Positions 18,699 to 27,550 of a DNA stretch of 39,142 nt are shown piece by piece. A model generated the notes under the pieces. That model was not told where the DNA came from. It searched no databases and saw only the letters and a program-made list of their open reading frames with translations. Position 1 is the stretch's first letter. Each line of letters opens with the position of its first letter. Source of the DNA: Gluconobacter japonicus (lineage in GTDB: Bacteria; Pseudomonadota; Alphaproteobacteria; Acetobacterales; Acetobacteraceae); the NCBI RefSeq assembly GCF_002723975.1, contig NZ_BEWO01000020.1, positions 1 through 39,142 of the forward strand. Direction: 5' to 3'. A program made the position numbers and the translations under genes.

Positions 18699-19859
18699 TT
18701 ACTTGTTCGAGAACTTGAAGATCGTCGTGTAATCGAAGGTCTGGCCCGGCTTCAGCTCTGTCGTCGGGAAAGACGGATGGTTCGGGCTGTCGGGATAGTG
18801 CTCAGCCTCGAACGCAACAGCATCGGTCTGACGATAAGCCCGACCAGAAATGCCAGCATAACCACCATCCAGCGAGTTGGACGTATAGACCTGAAGACCC
18901 GGCTGGTTCGTCAGGATTTCCATGCTGCGACCAGAGCGGGGATCGTAAACCTTGCCCGCAAGGCGCGGAGCCTGACCGTAAGCGCCGTTAACAACCCAGT
19001 TCATGTCATACCCGCGGGCATACATCATCTGCTGATCGTTGCTGCGCAGACGGTCCCCAATGGTTGTCGGCTTGCTGAAGTCCAGCGGTGTTCCTGCCAC
19101 GGGAACGATCTGCCCGGTCGGAAGGGATGTGCTGTCCGTCGGCGTGAAGCTGTCCGCATTCAGCTGAAGGATTTCCGGCTCGATGCTGCCCGAGCCTTCG
19201 CCATTCAGGTTCCAGTAGCTGTGGTTCGTCAGGTTCAGAACTGTCGGCGCATCAGTTGTGGCGACATAATGCAGGGCCAGCGCATCGTCATCGCCCAGTG
19301 TGTAGGTAATGTGCGTCGTCAGAGTACCAGGAAAGCCCTGATCGCCGTTAGGGCTGACCAGCTTGAGGGTCACATACGCGCCAGATCCGTTGGTCCCGGT
19401 CTTTTCAAGCGTCCAGACATTCTTGTCGAAACCCTTCTTGCCACCGTGCAGGGCGTTCGGGCCGGCGGTGATGTCCGTATGATAGACCTTGCCCTCAACC
19501 GGGAAGCTGCCACCTGCCAGACGGTTGGCGTAACGGCCGATCATGGCCCCAAAGAACAGGCCACCCTTGGCACTATCGACCGTGTAGCCCTTCAGGTCAC
19601 CGAACCCGAGAACAACATCCTGAACATGCCCGTTGCGATCCGGCGTCTCAACGGACTGGATGATGCCGCCATAGGTAATGACACGAACGGTGACGTTATG
19701 ATCGTTCTTCAGCGTCACAATCCGAACGGCCTTGCCGTCCGCCGTTGTGCCCCAGGGCTGTGAACTGACAGCCGGGTGAGCCTGCGCCACACCGAAGGAC
19801 AGTCCAACAAGAGCAGCAGTGGCGAAAAGAGGGGCTTTGAGAGAAGCGGAAATAGACAC
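18699..19859 (-). CDS. galM: Exported aldose 1-epimerase (galactose mutarotase)
   Basis: A 386-residue enzyme interconverting alpha and beta anomers of aldoses. I start it at GTG 19859: GGAG lies eight bases upstream, and the result begins with a clean signal peptide (MSISASLKAPLFATAALVGLSFGVAQA). The longer frame lacks a ribosome site. GRYANR (Arg of the substrate site), NALHGG, NLTNHSYWNL (catalytic His) and AFEAEHYPDSPNHPSFPTTEL (catalytic Glu) are all in place. Export of a mutarotase to the periplasm is unusual compared with the cytosolic enzyme of E. coli, and fits an organism that oxidises sugars in the periplasm. It ends close to a strong bidirectional terminator. Confidence 0.93.
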   Translation of the reverse strand: MSISASLKAPLFATAALVGLSFGVAQAHPAVSSQPWGTTADGKAVRIVTLKNDHNVTVRVITYGGIIQSVETPDRNGHVQDVVLGFGDLKGYTVDSAKGGLFFGAMIGRYANRLAGGSFPVEGKVYHTDITAGPNALHGGKKGFDKNVWTLEKTGTNGSGAYVTLKLVSPNGDQGFPGTLTTHITYTLGDDDALALHYVATTDAPTVLNLTNHSYWNLNGEGSGSIEPEILQLNADSFTPTDSTSLPTGQIVPVAGTPLDFSKPTTIGDRLRSNDQQMMYARGYDMNWVVNGAYGQAPRLAGKVYDPRSGRSMEILTNQPGLQVYTSNSLDGGYAGISGRAYRQTDAVAFEAEHYPDSPNHPSFPTTELKPGQTFDYTTIFKFSNK

Positions 19860-20177
19860 CGAAAAAACTCCGTGGTGTTGAGTTGGCGCCACACTGCTCT
19901 CAAAATATTTCAATCGTCAAAGTGCCCGGAGTGTCCTTCAGACTTCTGGATCGTTAAAGGATCACGTTCGTTCCCTGTGTCATAATTTGGAGACATAGAG
20001 GGGTGCGGGCTAGCCCAGTATAGGCTATGACTACCGCCTTCCGCAGTTTTCCGCGACGGACGGCTCATGGCTCTGCTAGCGGCATGATAATTGAATGGGA
20101 ACGGATTTGGAAAATTTCCGTTTTCAGATGAAGTCTTTGTGAGCACGCCCGCGGAGTGGGGTTTTTGAGGAATGGTT

Positions 20178-20984
20178 ATGGACTCTCGGCAGGACAGAAT
20201 CGGTAAGAAGGCGACGCGCTCGCGTCGTAGCAGAGCCATCGCAGGCGTGTTGGCACTGCTGACGCTGGGGGCCTGTGGCTCCCTGCGCAATCCGCCGCCG
20301 AAAGATCCGGACGACCTGGCCGACTACAAGGCTGCCAACGATCCCTACGAACCGTTGAACCGGAAAATGTATAACGTCCAGATGTGGGCCTACCACGTCG
20401 CATTGCGCCCCGTGGCCAAGGCCTGGGTCTGGGCCGTGCCGAAGCCGGTGCGTCACAGTATTTCCAATATCAATGAAACCTGGCGCGAGCCTGCCGTGTT
20501 CTTCTCCGATGTCGGGGCAGGAAAGCCACGGCGCGCAGGCGACTCGTTCATGCGCTTTACGATCAACATGAGTGCAGGTGTGGCCGGGTTCTTCGATGTT
20601 GCCAGTCTGGTCGGATACAAACAGCATGAGACGGATCCGGGCATGACCATGGGAACATGGGGCGTGCCGAGCGGGCCATATCTCTTCATTCCATTCGTAG
20701 GCCCCAGCAACTTCCGCGATGGCGCAGGTTACGCGATCGGTCAGGCTCTAACCCCGATCAACTATGTGCCAAGAGGGTACGGGCTGCTGACATTCAACTG
20801 GGCTTATAATATTCTGGGCACGGTTGATGGCTTTGCCAACAGTGTGGATCAGATCGATCATCTGGAGCAGGACAGCCTTGATCCGTACTCTTACGTCCGC
20901 AGTGCATGGCAGCAGAACCGCCAGAGCCAGATTGACGCCATGCAGAACGATCACCGCGCCACCACCCCAGACTGGTACAACTGA
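20178..20984 (+). CDS. mlaA: MlaA/VacJ outer-membrane phospholipid-transport lipoprotein
   Basis: A 268-residue lipoprotein. I start it at ATG 20178, the second ATG: GAGGA lies six bases upstream, but is directly adjacent to the first. A hydrophobic signal ends in the lipobox LGAC, with Cys33 here. The MlaA domain follows (NDPYEPLNRKMYNVQMWAYH, then PSGPYLFIPFVGPSNFRDGAGYAIG). In the family it sits in the inner leaflet of the outer membrane and removes misplaced phospholipid. mlaC lies ten bases downstream with GAGGA between, so they are an operon. The inner-membrane partners (MlaFEDB) are not in the window. Confidence 0.93.
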   Translation: MDSRQDRIGKKATRSRRSRAIAGVLALLTLGACGSLRNPPPKDPDDLADYKAANDPYEPLNRKMYNVQMWAYHVALRPVAKAWVWAVPKPVRHSISNINETWREPAVFFSDVGAGKPRRAGDSFMRFTINMSAGVAGFFDVASLVGYKQHETDPGMTMGTWGVPSGPYLFIPFVGPSNFRDGAGYAIGQALTPINYVPRGYGLLTFNWAYNILGTVDGFANSVDQIDHLEQDSLDPYSYVRSAWQQNRQSQIDAMQNDHRATTPDWYN

Positions 20985-20994
20985 GGACAAACGC

Positions 20995-21591
20995 ATGCTT
21001 AAAGCCCTTTCGCGCCGCGCCCTGTTTGGTGCACTTGCTGCAACCCTCACGTTCGGGGCCGGTGTCGCACACGCCAACCCGGCAACAGATTTCGTGAACT
21101 CCTTCGGTGGCCAGCTGGTCAGCATCGTCAATTCCAGCAAACCACTGGCTGAGAAAAAGCGTGAAGTTCTCCCGCTGCTTCAGTCCAACGTCGATATTCA
21201 GGGCATCGCCCGATATTGCCTCGGCCGCTACTGGCGCACGGCAACACCGGCCCAGCAGCAGAAATATCTTCAGCTCTTCGATCAGGTTCTGGTCAACACC
21301 ATCACGGACCAGATCGGCAACTATCAGGGCGTCAGCTTTCGTGTGACGGGTTCCACCCCGACACCGGATGGTGAGCGCGTCAATGCTCTCATCGACCGTC
21401 CAGGCCAGCCTGAAGTCAACATGCAGCTTATCATTGGCGGAAACCCGTCAAAGGTTGTGGACATGTATGGTGAAGGCGCCAGCCTGCGCATGAACCAGCG
21501 TGGCGACTACAGCTCCTACCTTTCCCGCCATGGCGGCGATGTCGGCGCTCTGAACACCGCACTGGAGCATCAGCTCAACAATCACCACTGA
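20995..21591 (+). CDS. mlaC: MlaC/Ttg2D periplasmic phospholipid-binding protein
   Basis: A 198-residue exported protein. The signal peptide (MLKALSRRALFGALAATLTFGAGVAHA) precedes the Ttg2D/MlaC domain: NPATDFVNSFGGQLVSIVNS, then KREVLPLLQSNVDIQGIARYCLGRYWRTATPAQQQKYLQLFDQ. The latter segment is the family's most characteristic stretch. It carries phospholipid across the periplasm from MlaA to the inner-membrane transporter. In some alphaproteobacteria a homologue (HpnM) is linked to hopanoid genes; here no hopanoid gene is adjacent. GAGGA lies seven bases before the ATG at 20995. A very strong terminator follows. Confidence 0.93.
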   Translation: MLKALSRRALFGALAATLTFGAGVAHANPATDFVNSFGGQLVSIVNSSKPLAEKKREVLPLLQSNVDIQGIARYCLGRYWRTATPAQQQKYLQLFDQVLVNTITDQIGNYQGVSFRVTGSTPTPDGERVNALIDRPGQPEVNMQLIIGGNPSKVVDMYGEGASLRMNQRGDYSSYLSRHGGDVGALNTALEHQLNNHH

Positions 21592-21618
21592 TGAAACCGT
21601 CTGCGGACAGGACATCAC

Positions 21619-21652
21619 AAAAAAAGGCCTCCCGTTTCGGAGGCCTTTTTTT
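21619..21652. terminator. Bidirectional terminator after mlaC
   Basis: AAAAAAAGGCCTCC pairs with GGAGGCCTTTTTTT around a CGTTTC loop. It serves mlaC and, from the other side, the gene at 21677-22033. Confidence 0.9.
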
Positions 21653-21676
21653 ATGCTCGTACCCTAAAGCCCCCAG

Positions 21677-22033
21677 TTAACGAACGGGACGCTTCACGAC
21701 AGTCACATGGAAACGGTAAATCGTGTCTTTTCCCGTAAAAAGAACATCGGTCTGCCCTTCATGATGCGCCAGAATTTCCGCAACTTTCTGGGACACGAGA
21801 TTGACGTGTAAAACATCTGGCAAACTCAGGGTCGCGGTTTGCAGATCAGGCGGGAGGGCAACAATCTCCGTCCCACCAACGGGCAGCACAAGCGTACGAT
21901 CAATAATGTGCATCCCCCCAACAACGCTCTCCGCAGGCTTGACCGCACCCGCTTGAGCCATCGCTGTCCCCGCACTCGCCGCAACGGCCAACACAAACGC
22001 TATTTTCCGCATATTTTTCAAAAATTCGGCCAC
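21677..22033 (-). CDS. Stand-alone pilus/secretin N-terminal-domain protein
   Basis: A 118-residue exported protein. The GTG at 22033 has GAGGA seven bases upstream; an ATG at 22012 begins the same signal peptide (MRKIAFVLAVAASAGTAMAQA) but has a poor ribosome site. The mature part GMHIIDRTLVLPVGGTEIVALPPDLQTATLSLPDVLHVNLVSQKVAEILAHHEGQTDVLFTGK is what I recognise as the pilus-formation N-terminal domain (PF13629) found at the N-terminus of RcpA/CpaC secretins. Here it is the entire protein, with no secretin, TadA or other pilus gene nearby. Either the domain acts alone in the periplasm or the partner is elsewhere. Confidence 0.7.
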   Translation of the reverse strand: MAEFLKNMRKIAFVLAVAASAGTAMAQAGAVKPAESVVGGMHIIDRTLVLPVGGTEIVALPPDLQTATLSLPDVLHVNLVSQKVAEILAHHEGQTDVLFTGKDTIYRFHVTVVKRPVR

Positions 22034-22120
22034 ACCACATTCCTCAATGAATACTGTCGTATTGTTTGAGACGGTAGTGCCTGCGGAGCCGGGAAACAAA
22101 TGCTGTCTCCCCGCTCCGTG

Positions 22121-22618
22121 TCAGCCGGACGTTATTTCGTAGAGAAACATCGTATTGCCATCGCGTTCGAACGTATCGACATGCCGCATGCCGATACTGC
22201 CAAGCACAACACGGGAGGCCAGATTGTCTTCCTTGGCCACAGCCACAATACGTGGCTCTCCTTCATCCAGAACATACCGGATCGCAGCAGCAGCGGCCTC
22301 GCGCGCAAGTCCACGTCCGGCAGCCCATGGAAAAATGGAAAATCTCAGCCCAAGACCACGACCATCCGGACGTTCATGAACGCCCGTCATCCCAACAAAG
22401 CGCCCATTCTCACGGATGGCAAAAATCCCAATACGGCGCCTGGCCCAGAACGCAACGTCCTCAGCCATTTCCTGTTCCGTATCAAAGCGGCTTCGCACGC
22501 CACCAAGCATCTGTCCGAAAGCACCGGCATCAGCCTTGAGAGCAATCATATCCTCAAGATCCGGCCAGTTGACCGGAGTGAGAACCAGACGTGCAGTACG
22601 GAGTTCGCGCCCTAGCAA
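22121..22618 (-). CDS. GNAT N-acetyltransferase, RimJ/RimL type
   Basis: A 165-residue cytosolic acetyltransferase. ELRTARLVLTP is the usual start of the PF13302 group; GMTGV and LRFSIFPWAAGRGLAREAAAAAIRYVLDE carry the acetyl-CoA-binding (R/Q-x-x-G-x-G/A-like) segment; AVAKEDNLASRVVLGSIGMRHVDTF is the conserved C-terminal stretch. The family acetylates protein N-termini, aminoglycosides or small molecules; no substrate can be assigned. It is transcribed in the same direction as ettA, 74 bases after its stop. The ATG at 22618 has no convincing ribosome site, so the start is less certain. Confidence 0.85.
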   Translation of the reverse strand: MLGRELRTARLVLTPVNWPDLEDMIALKADAGAFGQMLGGVRSRFDTEQEMAEDVAFWARRRIGIFAIRENGRFVGMTGVHERPDGRGLGLRFSIFPWAAGRGLAREAAAAAIRYVLDEGEPRIVAVAKEDNLASRVVLGSIGMRHVDTFERDGNTMFLYEITSG

Positions 22619-22692
22619 ACGGGCCTCCTCAAACCGTCAGAAACCGGGACAGATTACCCTGCCCCGGTGACGAGCAAAAGGAACGGTCCGTC

Positions 22693-24372
22693 TTAGCGGG
22701 CCAGAGGGCGATACTTGATGCGGCTTGGCTCGGTCGCATCCGGTCCAAGACGGCGGCGCTTGTCTTCTTCGTAGTCCTGGAAGTTACCCTCGAACCACTC
22801 AACGTGACTGTCGCCTTCGAAGGCCAGGATATGCGTGGCCAGACGGTCAAGGAACCAGCGATCATGGGAGATGACCACGGCGCAGCCAGCGAAGTCTGCC
22901 AGAGCATCTTCGAGGGCACGCAGTGTATCAACGTCAAGATCGTTGGTCGGCTCATCGAGCAGCAGAACGTTGCTGTCTTCCTTGAGCATCTTGGCAAGAT
23001 GCACGCGGTTCCGCTCACCACCCGACAGAATGCCGACGCGCTTCTGCTGGTCAGAACCCTTGAAGTTGAACGCTCCCACATAGGCACGGGACGGAACCGT
23101 CCGCTTCCCAAGCTGAATAACGTCCGTACCCCCGGAAATCTCTTCCCAGACGGTCTTGTTGGCATCCAGCGTATCGCGGGACTGGTCAACATAGCCAAGC
23201 TTTACCGTCTCACCGATCTTCAGTGAGCCACCATCCGGCTTGTCCTGACCCGTGATCATCTTGAACAGCGTAGACTTACCCGCACCGTTCGGACCGATCA
23301 CACCCACGATGCCACCTGGCGGCAGCTTGAAGTTCAGACCATCAATCAGCAGACGATCGCCAAAGCCCTTGGAGAGGTTCTCGGCCTCGATCACCGTACC
23401 GCCTAGGCGTGGGCCCGGCGTGATGACGATATCCGCTGTACCACCAACCTTTTCAGAGTTGGCAGCCAGCATCTCTTCGTACTTGGTGATACGAGCCTGG
23501 CTCTTGGCCTGACGGGCCTTCGGAGAGCTGTTGATCCACTCCTGCTCGGCAGCAAGTGCACGCTGACGGGAGCTCTCTTCCTTCTCTTCCTGGGCCAGAC
23601 GCTTGCGCTTCTGTTCCAGCCAGGACGAGTAGTTGCCTTCGAACGGATAGCCACGGCCACGCTCGAGTTCGAGAATCCAGTTCGTGACGTTATCCAGGAA
23701 GTAACGGTCATGGGTGATGACCATGACGGTGCCCTGATAATCACGCAGCGTCTTTTCGAGCCAGCTGACGCTCTCAGCATCAAGATGGTTGGTCGGCTCA
23801 TCGAGCAGCAGGATGTCAGGCTTTTCCAGCAGCAGGCGGCACAGGGCCACACGGCGCTTCTCACCACCGGACAGCTTGTCAACCGGGCTGTCGGCTGGCG
23901 GGCAACGCAGCGCATCCAGAGCGATTTCCAGCTTGCGGTCCAGCTCCCAGCCGTCGCCTGCGTCGATGATTTCCTGAAGCTCGGCCTGTTCGGCCAGCAG
24001 GTTCGTCATTTCTTCATCGGACATCGGCTCTGCGAAGAGCATCGAAATCTCGTTGAAGCGATCAATGGCATGCTTGAGCTTGCCAAAACCAAGAGCGACG
24101 TTTTCCCCGACCGTCAGGGTTTCATCAAGCTTTGGTTCCTGCTCAAGATAGCCGATCTTGACGCCCTCAGCGGCCCAGGCCTCACCACCGAATTCCTTAT
24201 CGATCCCGGCCATCACCTTGAGCAGCGTGGACTTACCGGCACCGTTGACGCCGAGAACACCGATCTTCACGCCCGGCAGGAAGGAGAGCGTGATGCCCTT
24301 GAAGACCTCACGTCCACCCGGATAGGCCTTTGTAAGATCCTTCATGACATAGACATACTGGTAGGCGGCCAT
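22693..24372 (-). CDS. ettA: ABC-F translation factor EttA
   Basis: A 559-residue cytosolic ABC-F protein that gates the ribosome by sensing ATP/ADP (energy-dependent translational throttle). The start at 24372 has AGGAG seven bases upstream. Domain one has Walker [10 protein letters not shown] (41-49), LSGGEKRR and [16 protein letters not shown] basic helical linker follows (about residues 255-310, rich in Arg, Lys and Glu). Domain two has [18 protein letters not shown] and [15 protein letters not shown]. Both ATP sites are intact. Length and motif spacing match EttA rather than Uup, whose C-terminal coiled coil is absent here. A tRNA gene on the same strand lies just upstream (24446-24519). 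Confidence 0.95.
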   Translation of the reverse strand: MAAYQYVYVMKDLTKAYPGGREVFKGITLSFLPGVKIGVLGVNGAGKSTLLKVMAGIDKEFGGEAWAAEGVKIGYLEQEPKLDETLTVGENVALGFGKLKHAIDRFNEISMLFAEPMSDEEMTNLLAEQAELQEIIDAGDGWELDRKLEIALDALRCPPADSPVDKLSGGEKRRVALCRLLLEKPDILLLDEPTNHLDAESVSWLEKTLRDYQGTVMVITHDRYFLDNVTNWILELERGRGYPFEGNYSSWLEQKRKRLAQEEKEESSRQRALAAEQEWINSSPKARQAKSQARITKYEEMLAANSEKVGGTADIVITPGPRLGGTVIEAENLSKGFGDRLLIDGLNFKLPPGGIVGVIGPNGAGKSTLFKMITGQDKPDGGSLKIGETVKLGYVDQSRDTLDANKTVWEEISGGTDVIQLGKRTVPSRAYVGAFNFKGSDQQKRVGILSGGERNRVHLAKMLKEDSNVLLLDEPTNDLDVDTLRALEDALADFAGCAVVISHDRWFLDRLATHILAFEGDSHVEWFEGNFQDYEEDKRRRLGPDATEPSRIKYRPLAR

Positions 24373-24445
24373 GCGAGGTCTCCTGATCGGGGTGGAACGT
24401 GGAATGGGCGGCAACAGAGGGCACGCCAGACAGAATAAAACACCG

Positions 24446-24519
24446 TGCGCCCGGAGGGACTCGAACCCCCAACCAAGCCGTTATGAGCGGCCGGCTCTAA
24501 CCAATTGAGCTACAGGCGC
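24446..24519 (-). tRNA. tRNA with CAT anticodon, probably tRNA-Ile2 (lysidine)
   Basis: The 74-base gene folds as a full cloverleaf. The acceptor GCGCCTG pairs with CGGGCGC (one wobble), the D-arm is GCTC/GAGC, the anticodon stem GGCCG/CGGCT encloses CTCATAA, and the T-arm is GGGGG-TTCGAGT-CCCTC. The anticodon is CAT. No CCA is encoded. It is not an initiator, as the stem lacks the three GC pairs and the first pair is G-C. The anticodon-arm plus TTGGTT variable loop resembles tRNA-Ile2(CAU) more than elongator Met as I remember them, which would be modified by TilS to read AUA. An elongator Met role is not excluded. Confidence 0.85.
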
Positions 24520-24695
24520 GCGGTTGCTGCACGAAATCGCTTACCTGACGCATTTTTGCAAGGCCTGACATGGCGAAATGTCTTTTTTTGCATTATGTGT
24601 CTAACGCCTTCCCGTCTCCGACAGGACTTTCCAGAGCCGCTGCCGCCGTTTCGAGATGGCACCTGCCGGCCTGTATTGCTCTGGGGGAAGACATC

Positions 24696-24740
24696 ATGGA
24701 AGACACCCGACATCCTTTTGCCCGCTGGCAAAACCGGTGA
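24696..24740 (+). CDS. 14-residue leader peptide, overlapping the FUSC start
   Basis: An open frame of 14 codons (MEDTRHPFARWQNR) starts at ATG 24696, five bases after a strong GGGGGAAG site. Its TGA (24738-24740) overlaps the GTG start of the following membrane protein as GTGA. No ribosome site precedes that GTG, so the leader could deliver ribosomes to it. It could also be the N-terminus of the big protein with a frameshift; the sequence alone cannot tell. Confidence 0.45.
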   Translation: MEDTRHPFARWQNR

Positions 24741-26878
24741 TATCCGCCAGCCCGGCGCTGCTTCTGCGCAAGCTGCGCTGGCTCTACGCTCCCGATCCGG
24801 TCATGGCCGGATACGCCCTCCGAACAACCCTGACATCCCTGCTGGCACTGGGAATCGCCCTGAAGATGGAACTCGGCAGCCCCCAATGGGCCGCCCTGAC
24901 CGTCTGGATGGTGGCACAAGGCACACGCGGGCGAAGTCTGGCCAAGGCAAAATGGCATCTGTTCGGCATGGTTCTGGGCGTGATCTCGGGGGTGGCCCTC
25001 GTCGCGGCCTGCCCACAGGCACCACTGATGTTCATCCTGCTGCTGGCGGCGGGAATCGGCCTGTTCTGCCTGATCGGGACCTTCATGCCCGGCCCGGCGT
25101 CCATGACCAATTACCGCATCCACGGCATGCGCGCGACCGGCTTCACCTACGCCATCGTTTCGCTGGATGGAATCGCGGACCCTCACCACATTTTCGAAAT
25201 CGCCATGTCCCGCGCGACCTATATCGTGCTGGGCATTGTTCTTGAGGCCTCTGTCTCCGGGCTTTTTCAACTTGGCCTGACAAGGCGTACCCGCCAGCAA
25301 CTTTCCAGCACCTTCAAGGACACACTCAAACCAGCCTTGCTCACAATCGCCGATATTCTCATCGGGAAGGTCGATGCGCTGGAAACCATGCAGCCGGTCT
25401 TCACCCGTATCACAACCCTCGGAGATCAGGTCGAGTTTGCGGAAGTCGAGCTGGGCCGTCAGGATCACGCAGGCGATCACACCCGGGCTGCACTGGCGGA
25501 CATTGCCGTCCTGCTGGCCAGAGCGCTCGATCTGGCCACACTCATGCGCCTGCCCCTTAGTCAGGATGATGCTTTTCTTAAACAGGCAGAGTGCATCCGG
25601 GAGATGTTTCTGACCCTTCCCGACAGGCTTGAAAGAGCCGAACCCATGGAAGCGATCCTGGATGACCTGCGAAGCCTCCGCCGGGACTGCCGCCACCGCG
25701 TTGTCCAGTATTTCGGAACGAACCTCCCGGGAGCAGATGATCGCGCGACCATGTTACGCCACGGCATGTTGCAACAGGCCCTCGTGGAACTGATCGACGC
25801 TCTGCGTATGGCCCTTCGTCAGTTCGAAGCCAGCAGAAATCCAAAGCCGCACGATCATTTCCATGAACCCATTCGATCCTACCGGGACTGGCGACAGGCC
25901 ATCGTCAACAGCCTGCGCTCCTCCGTGACGGTCTTCGGAGCCGGCGTGATCTGGATTGCGACGGCGTGGCCCAGCGGCCTGACATTCATCATGTTCGTCG
26001 CAATCGCATGCAGTCTGTTTTCCACACTCGAAAGACCGGCTCTGGCCACACAGGCTTTTCTGCACGGCGCCTGCTGTGCGGTTCTTGCCGGTGGCGTTCT
26101 CGACCTGCTCCTGCTCGGCAAACCTACCACCTTTGAGATGTTAGGCATGTGGTCCGGCGTCGCCATGATGCTGGGCGGACTCGCTTTCGCTTATCCTCCC
26201 CTGACGCTTCCGGCCGTGTCGTACAATCTGTTCCTGCCCATCATGCTTGGCCCCTCGAACCAAGGACGAACGGACGAGATCGTCTATTTCAATACCGCCC
26301 TGCCGCTTGTTCTGGGTCTGCTCTACACAACATGGATGTATCGCGTGTTCCTGCCCTACGATCCGGCCCATCAGCGCTGGACCATGCGGGAAAACATTCT
26401 CCGGGATCTGCATCACATCGCAGACGGGAAAAACGACACCACACTGGATGTGATCGTCTCCCGCAACGTAGACCGTTTCGTCCGTCTCATGACCAACTCG
26501 GCAGACACTCCCTCTCCCGTCGTTCATGCCTACCTGCAAGGCATCCTGTCCGCCATGCGTGTCATGCTGAACCTGATGCGTCTGCGGGCCATCAGCCATG
26601 ATGCCGCCCTGAGTCCACGCGCCCATCAGGCCCTGAACCTCGTTCTGGCCCGCATGAGCCACTTCAGCGGCCGGTATCACGGCCATTATGGCCGAACCCT
26701 GCGTGCCACCCTGCTGGCCATCCAGCGCCTCAGAGACTGTGAAACAACCGAATCGCGTCCCAGACAGCGATTTATTCTGATCGCCGCCCTGACAGCGCTG
26801 GATGTGATTTCCACCGAGCTGACCACAAACCGTGTCTTCTTCGATGCCCGCTCTCCTTATCTTGACCCCACCTTTTGA
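24737..26878 (+). CDS. FUSC-family (fusaric acid resistance/AaeB-like) inner-membrane efflux protein
   Basis: A 713-residue protein if it begins at GTG 24737, where the leader's stop overlaps; an ATG in frame at 24656 has no ribosome site and gives an unlikely N-terminus. The first membrane block of about six helices follows the LRKLRWLYAPDPVMAGYALRTTL segment (about residues 20-170). A cytoplasmic helical region follows (about 185-390), then a second membrane block (about 400-520, from VIWIATAWPSGLTFIMF to FLPIMLG), and a C-terminal soluble helical region. This two-block layout is that of FUSC/PET proteins (PF04632), which export aromatic acids and other compounds with a periplasmic adaptor. 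No adaptor or outer-membrane channel gene lies nearby. A small hairpin followed by T7 (24567-24589) lies upstream. Confidence 0.85.
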   Translation: MISASPALLLRKLRWLYAPDPVMAGYALRTTLTSLLALGIALKMELGSPQWAALTVWMVAQGTRGRSLAKAKWHLFGMVLGVISGVALVAACPQAPLMFILLLAAGIGLFCLIGTFMPGPASMTNYRIHGMRATGFTYAIVSLDGIADPHHIFEIAMSRATYIVLGIVLEASVSGLFQLGLTRRTRQQLSSTFKDTLKPALLTIADILIGKVDALETMQPVFTRITTLGDQVEFAEVELGRQDHAGDHTRAALADIAVLLARALDLATLMRLPLSQDDAFLKQAECIREMFLTLPDRLERAEPMEAILDDLRSLRRDCRHRVVQYFGTNLPGADDRATMLRHGMLQQALVELIDALRMALRQFEASRNPKPHDHFHEPIRSYRDWRQAIVNSLRSSVTVFGAGVIWIATAWPSGLTFIMFVAIACSLFSTLERPALATQAFLHGACCAVLAGGVLDLLLLGKPTTFEMLGMWSGVAMMLGGLAFAYPPLTLPAVSYNLFLPIMLGPSNQGRTDEIVYFNTALPLVLGLLYTTWMYRVFLPYDPAHQRWTMRENILRDLHHIADGKNDTTLDVIVSRNVDRFVRLMTNSADTPSPVVHAYLQGILSAMRVMLNLMRLRAISHDAALSPRAHQALNLVLARMSHFSGRYHGHYGRTLRATLLAIQRLRDCETTESRPRQRFILIAALTALDVISTELTTNRVFFDARSPYLDPTF

Positions 26879-26992
26879 ATGCTCACGAAGAAATGTTCTG
26901 CAACGGACTTTTCTTTTCACGCAAACGGGAGAAGTGTTCCGTTTCAACCGCGGGGTGCCGCGGAAGACAGGGTCTCAGAAAGGATACCGTCC

Positions 26993-27394
26993 ATGTTTCG
27001 TCGTATCGTGCCCGCTCTTGGCCTCGTAGTTGGCCTCGGTATGGTTTCGTCGGCCGCTCTGGCACAGGAACAGTCACCGCCGCCACCGCCAGCCGTTCAG
27101 GGCACGCCAGGCAAGGATTTTACAGGCGTTTCTCCCGCTAACCTCGCAGGAATCATGAACTACTGCATCGAGCTGCAGTATCTGTCCTACGACGAAGGCA
27201 ATCCGGCTCTGTATGGCCTGAGCGAGAAGTACAAGGCTACCGAACAGACAGTCGGCAATGACGACTACGCTCTTGGCACGGCTGGTTATTTCAACAGCAA
27301 CGGCAAGCGCTATTATCTCGTGGCTTATACCAATGAAGATGACCGCCGCGCAGCCTGCCACAATGCGCTGAAGGCCGCCCAGCCACTTCTCTGA
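26993..27394 (+). CDS. Small exported protein of unknown function
   Basis: 133 residues. The ATG at 26993 has AAAGGAT seven bases upstream; a longer open frame starting right after the FUSC stop has no support. The signal peptide ends at ALA (about residue 24), followed by a short Pro-rich stretch (QSPPPPPAV) and a compact domain with two Cys (C58 in MNYCIEL and C122 in AACHNALK) that may form a disulfide. Other features: LSYDEGNPALYGLSEKY and GYFNSNGKRYYLVAY. I do not recognise the family, although the Cys pair and length are like small acetic-acid-bacterial secreted proteins. It ends just before a perfect terminator and lies between the FUSC gene and ppa. Confidence 0.75.
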   Translation: MFRRIVPALGLVVGLGMVSSAALAQEQSPPPPPAVQGTPGKDFTGVSPANLAGIMNYCIELQYLSYDEGNPALYGLSEKYKATEQTVGNDDYALGTAGYFNSNGKRYYLVAYTNEDDRRAACHNALKAAQPLL

Positions 27395-27429
27395 GCACAC
27401 TGATCTTCTGATCATTGGCTTTCCGTATG

Positions 27430-27456
27430 AACGCCCCGACCTTACGTCGGGGCGTT
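27430..27456 (+). terminator. Terminator of the small exported protein
   Basis: AACGCCCCGAC and GTCGGGGCGTT form an 11-bp perfect stem around CTTAC. It lies 35 bases past the stop. The tail is weak in T (CTGCGTTT). Confidence 0.75.
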
Positions 27457-27550
27457 CTGCGTTTCTGGGTGTTTTTCTTCCGCACTGGGCAGAAAGCTGA
27501 AGGACCGTTAATGTTCGTTCGTCTTAAAACCAGTTCAGGACATGAACATC

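Noticed and set aside
18678-19763. 361-codon open frame antisense to the mutarotase
   Set aside because: The minus-strand gene has the full catalytic motifs and a signal peptide; the antisense frame is a GC-codon artefact.
24593-25696. 367-codon open frame antisense to the FUSC gene
   Set aside because: Same explanation; it is Gln/Gly-rich with no domain.
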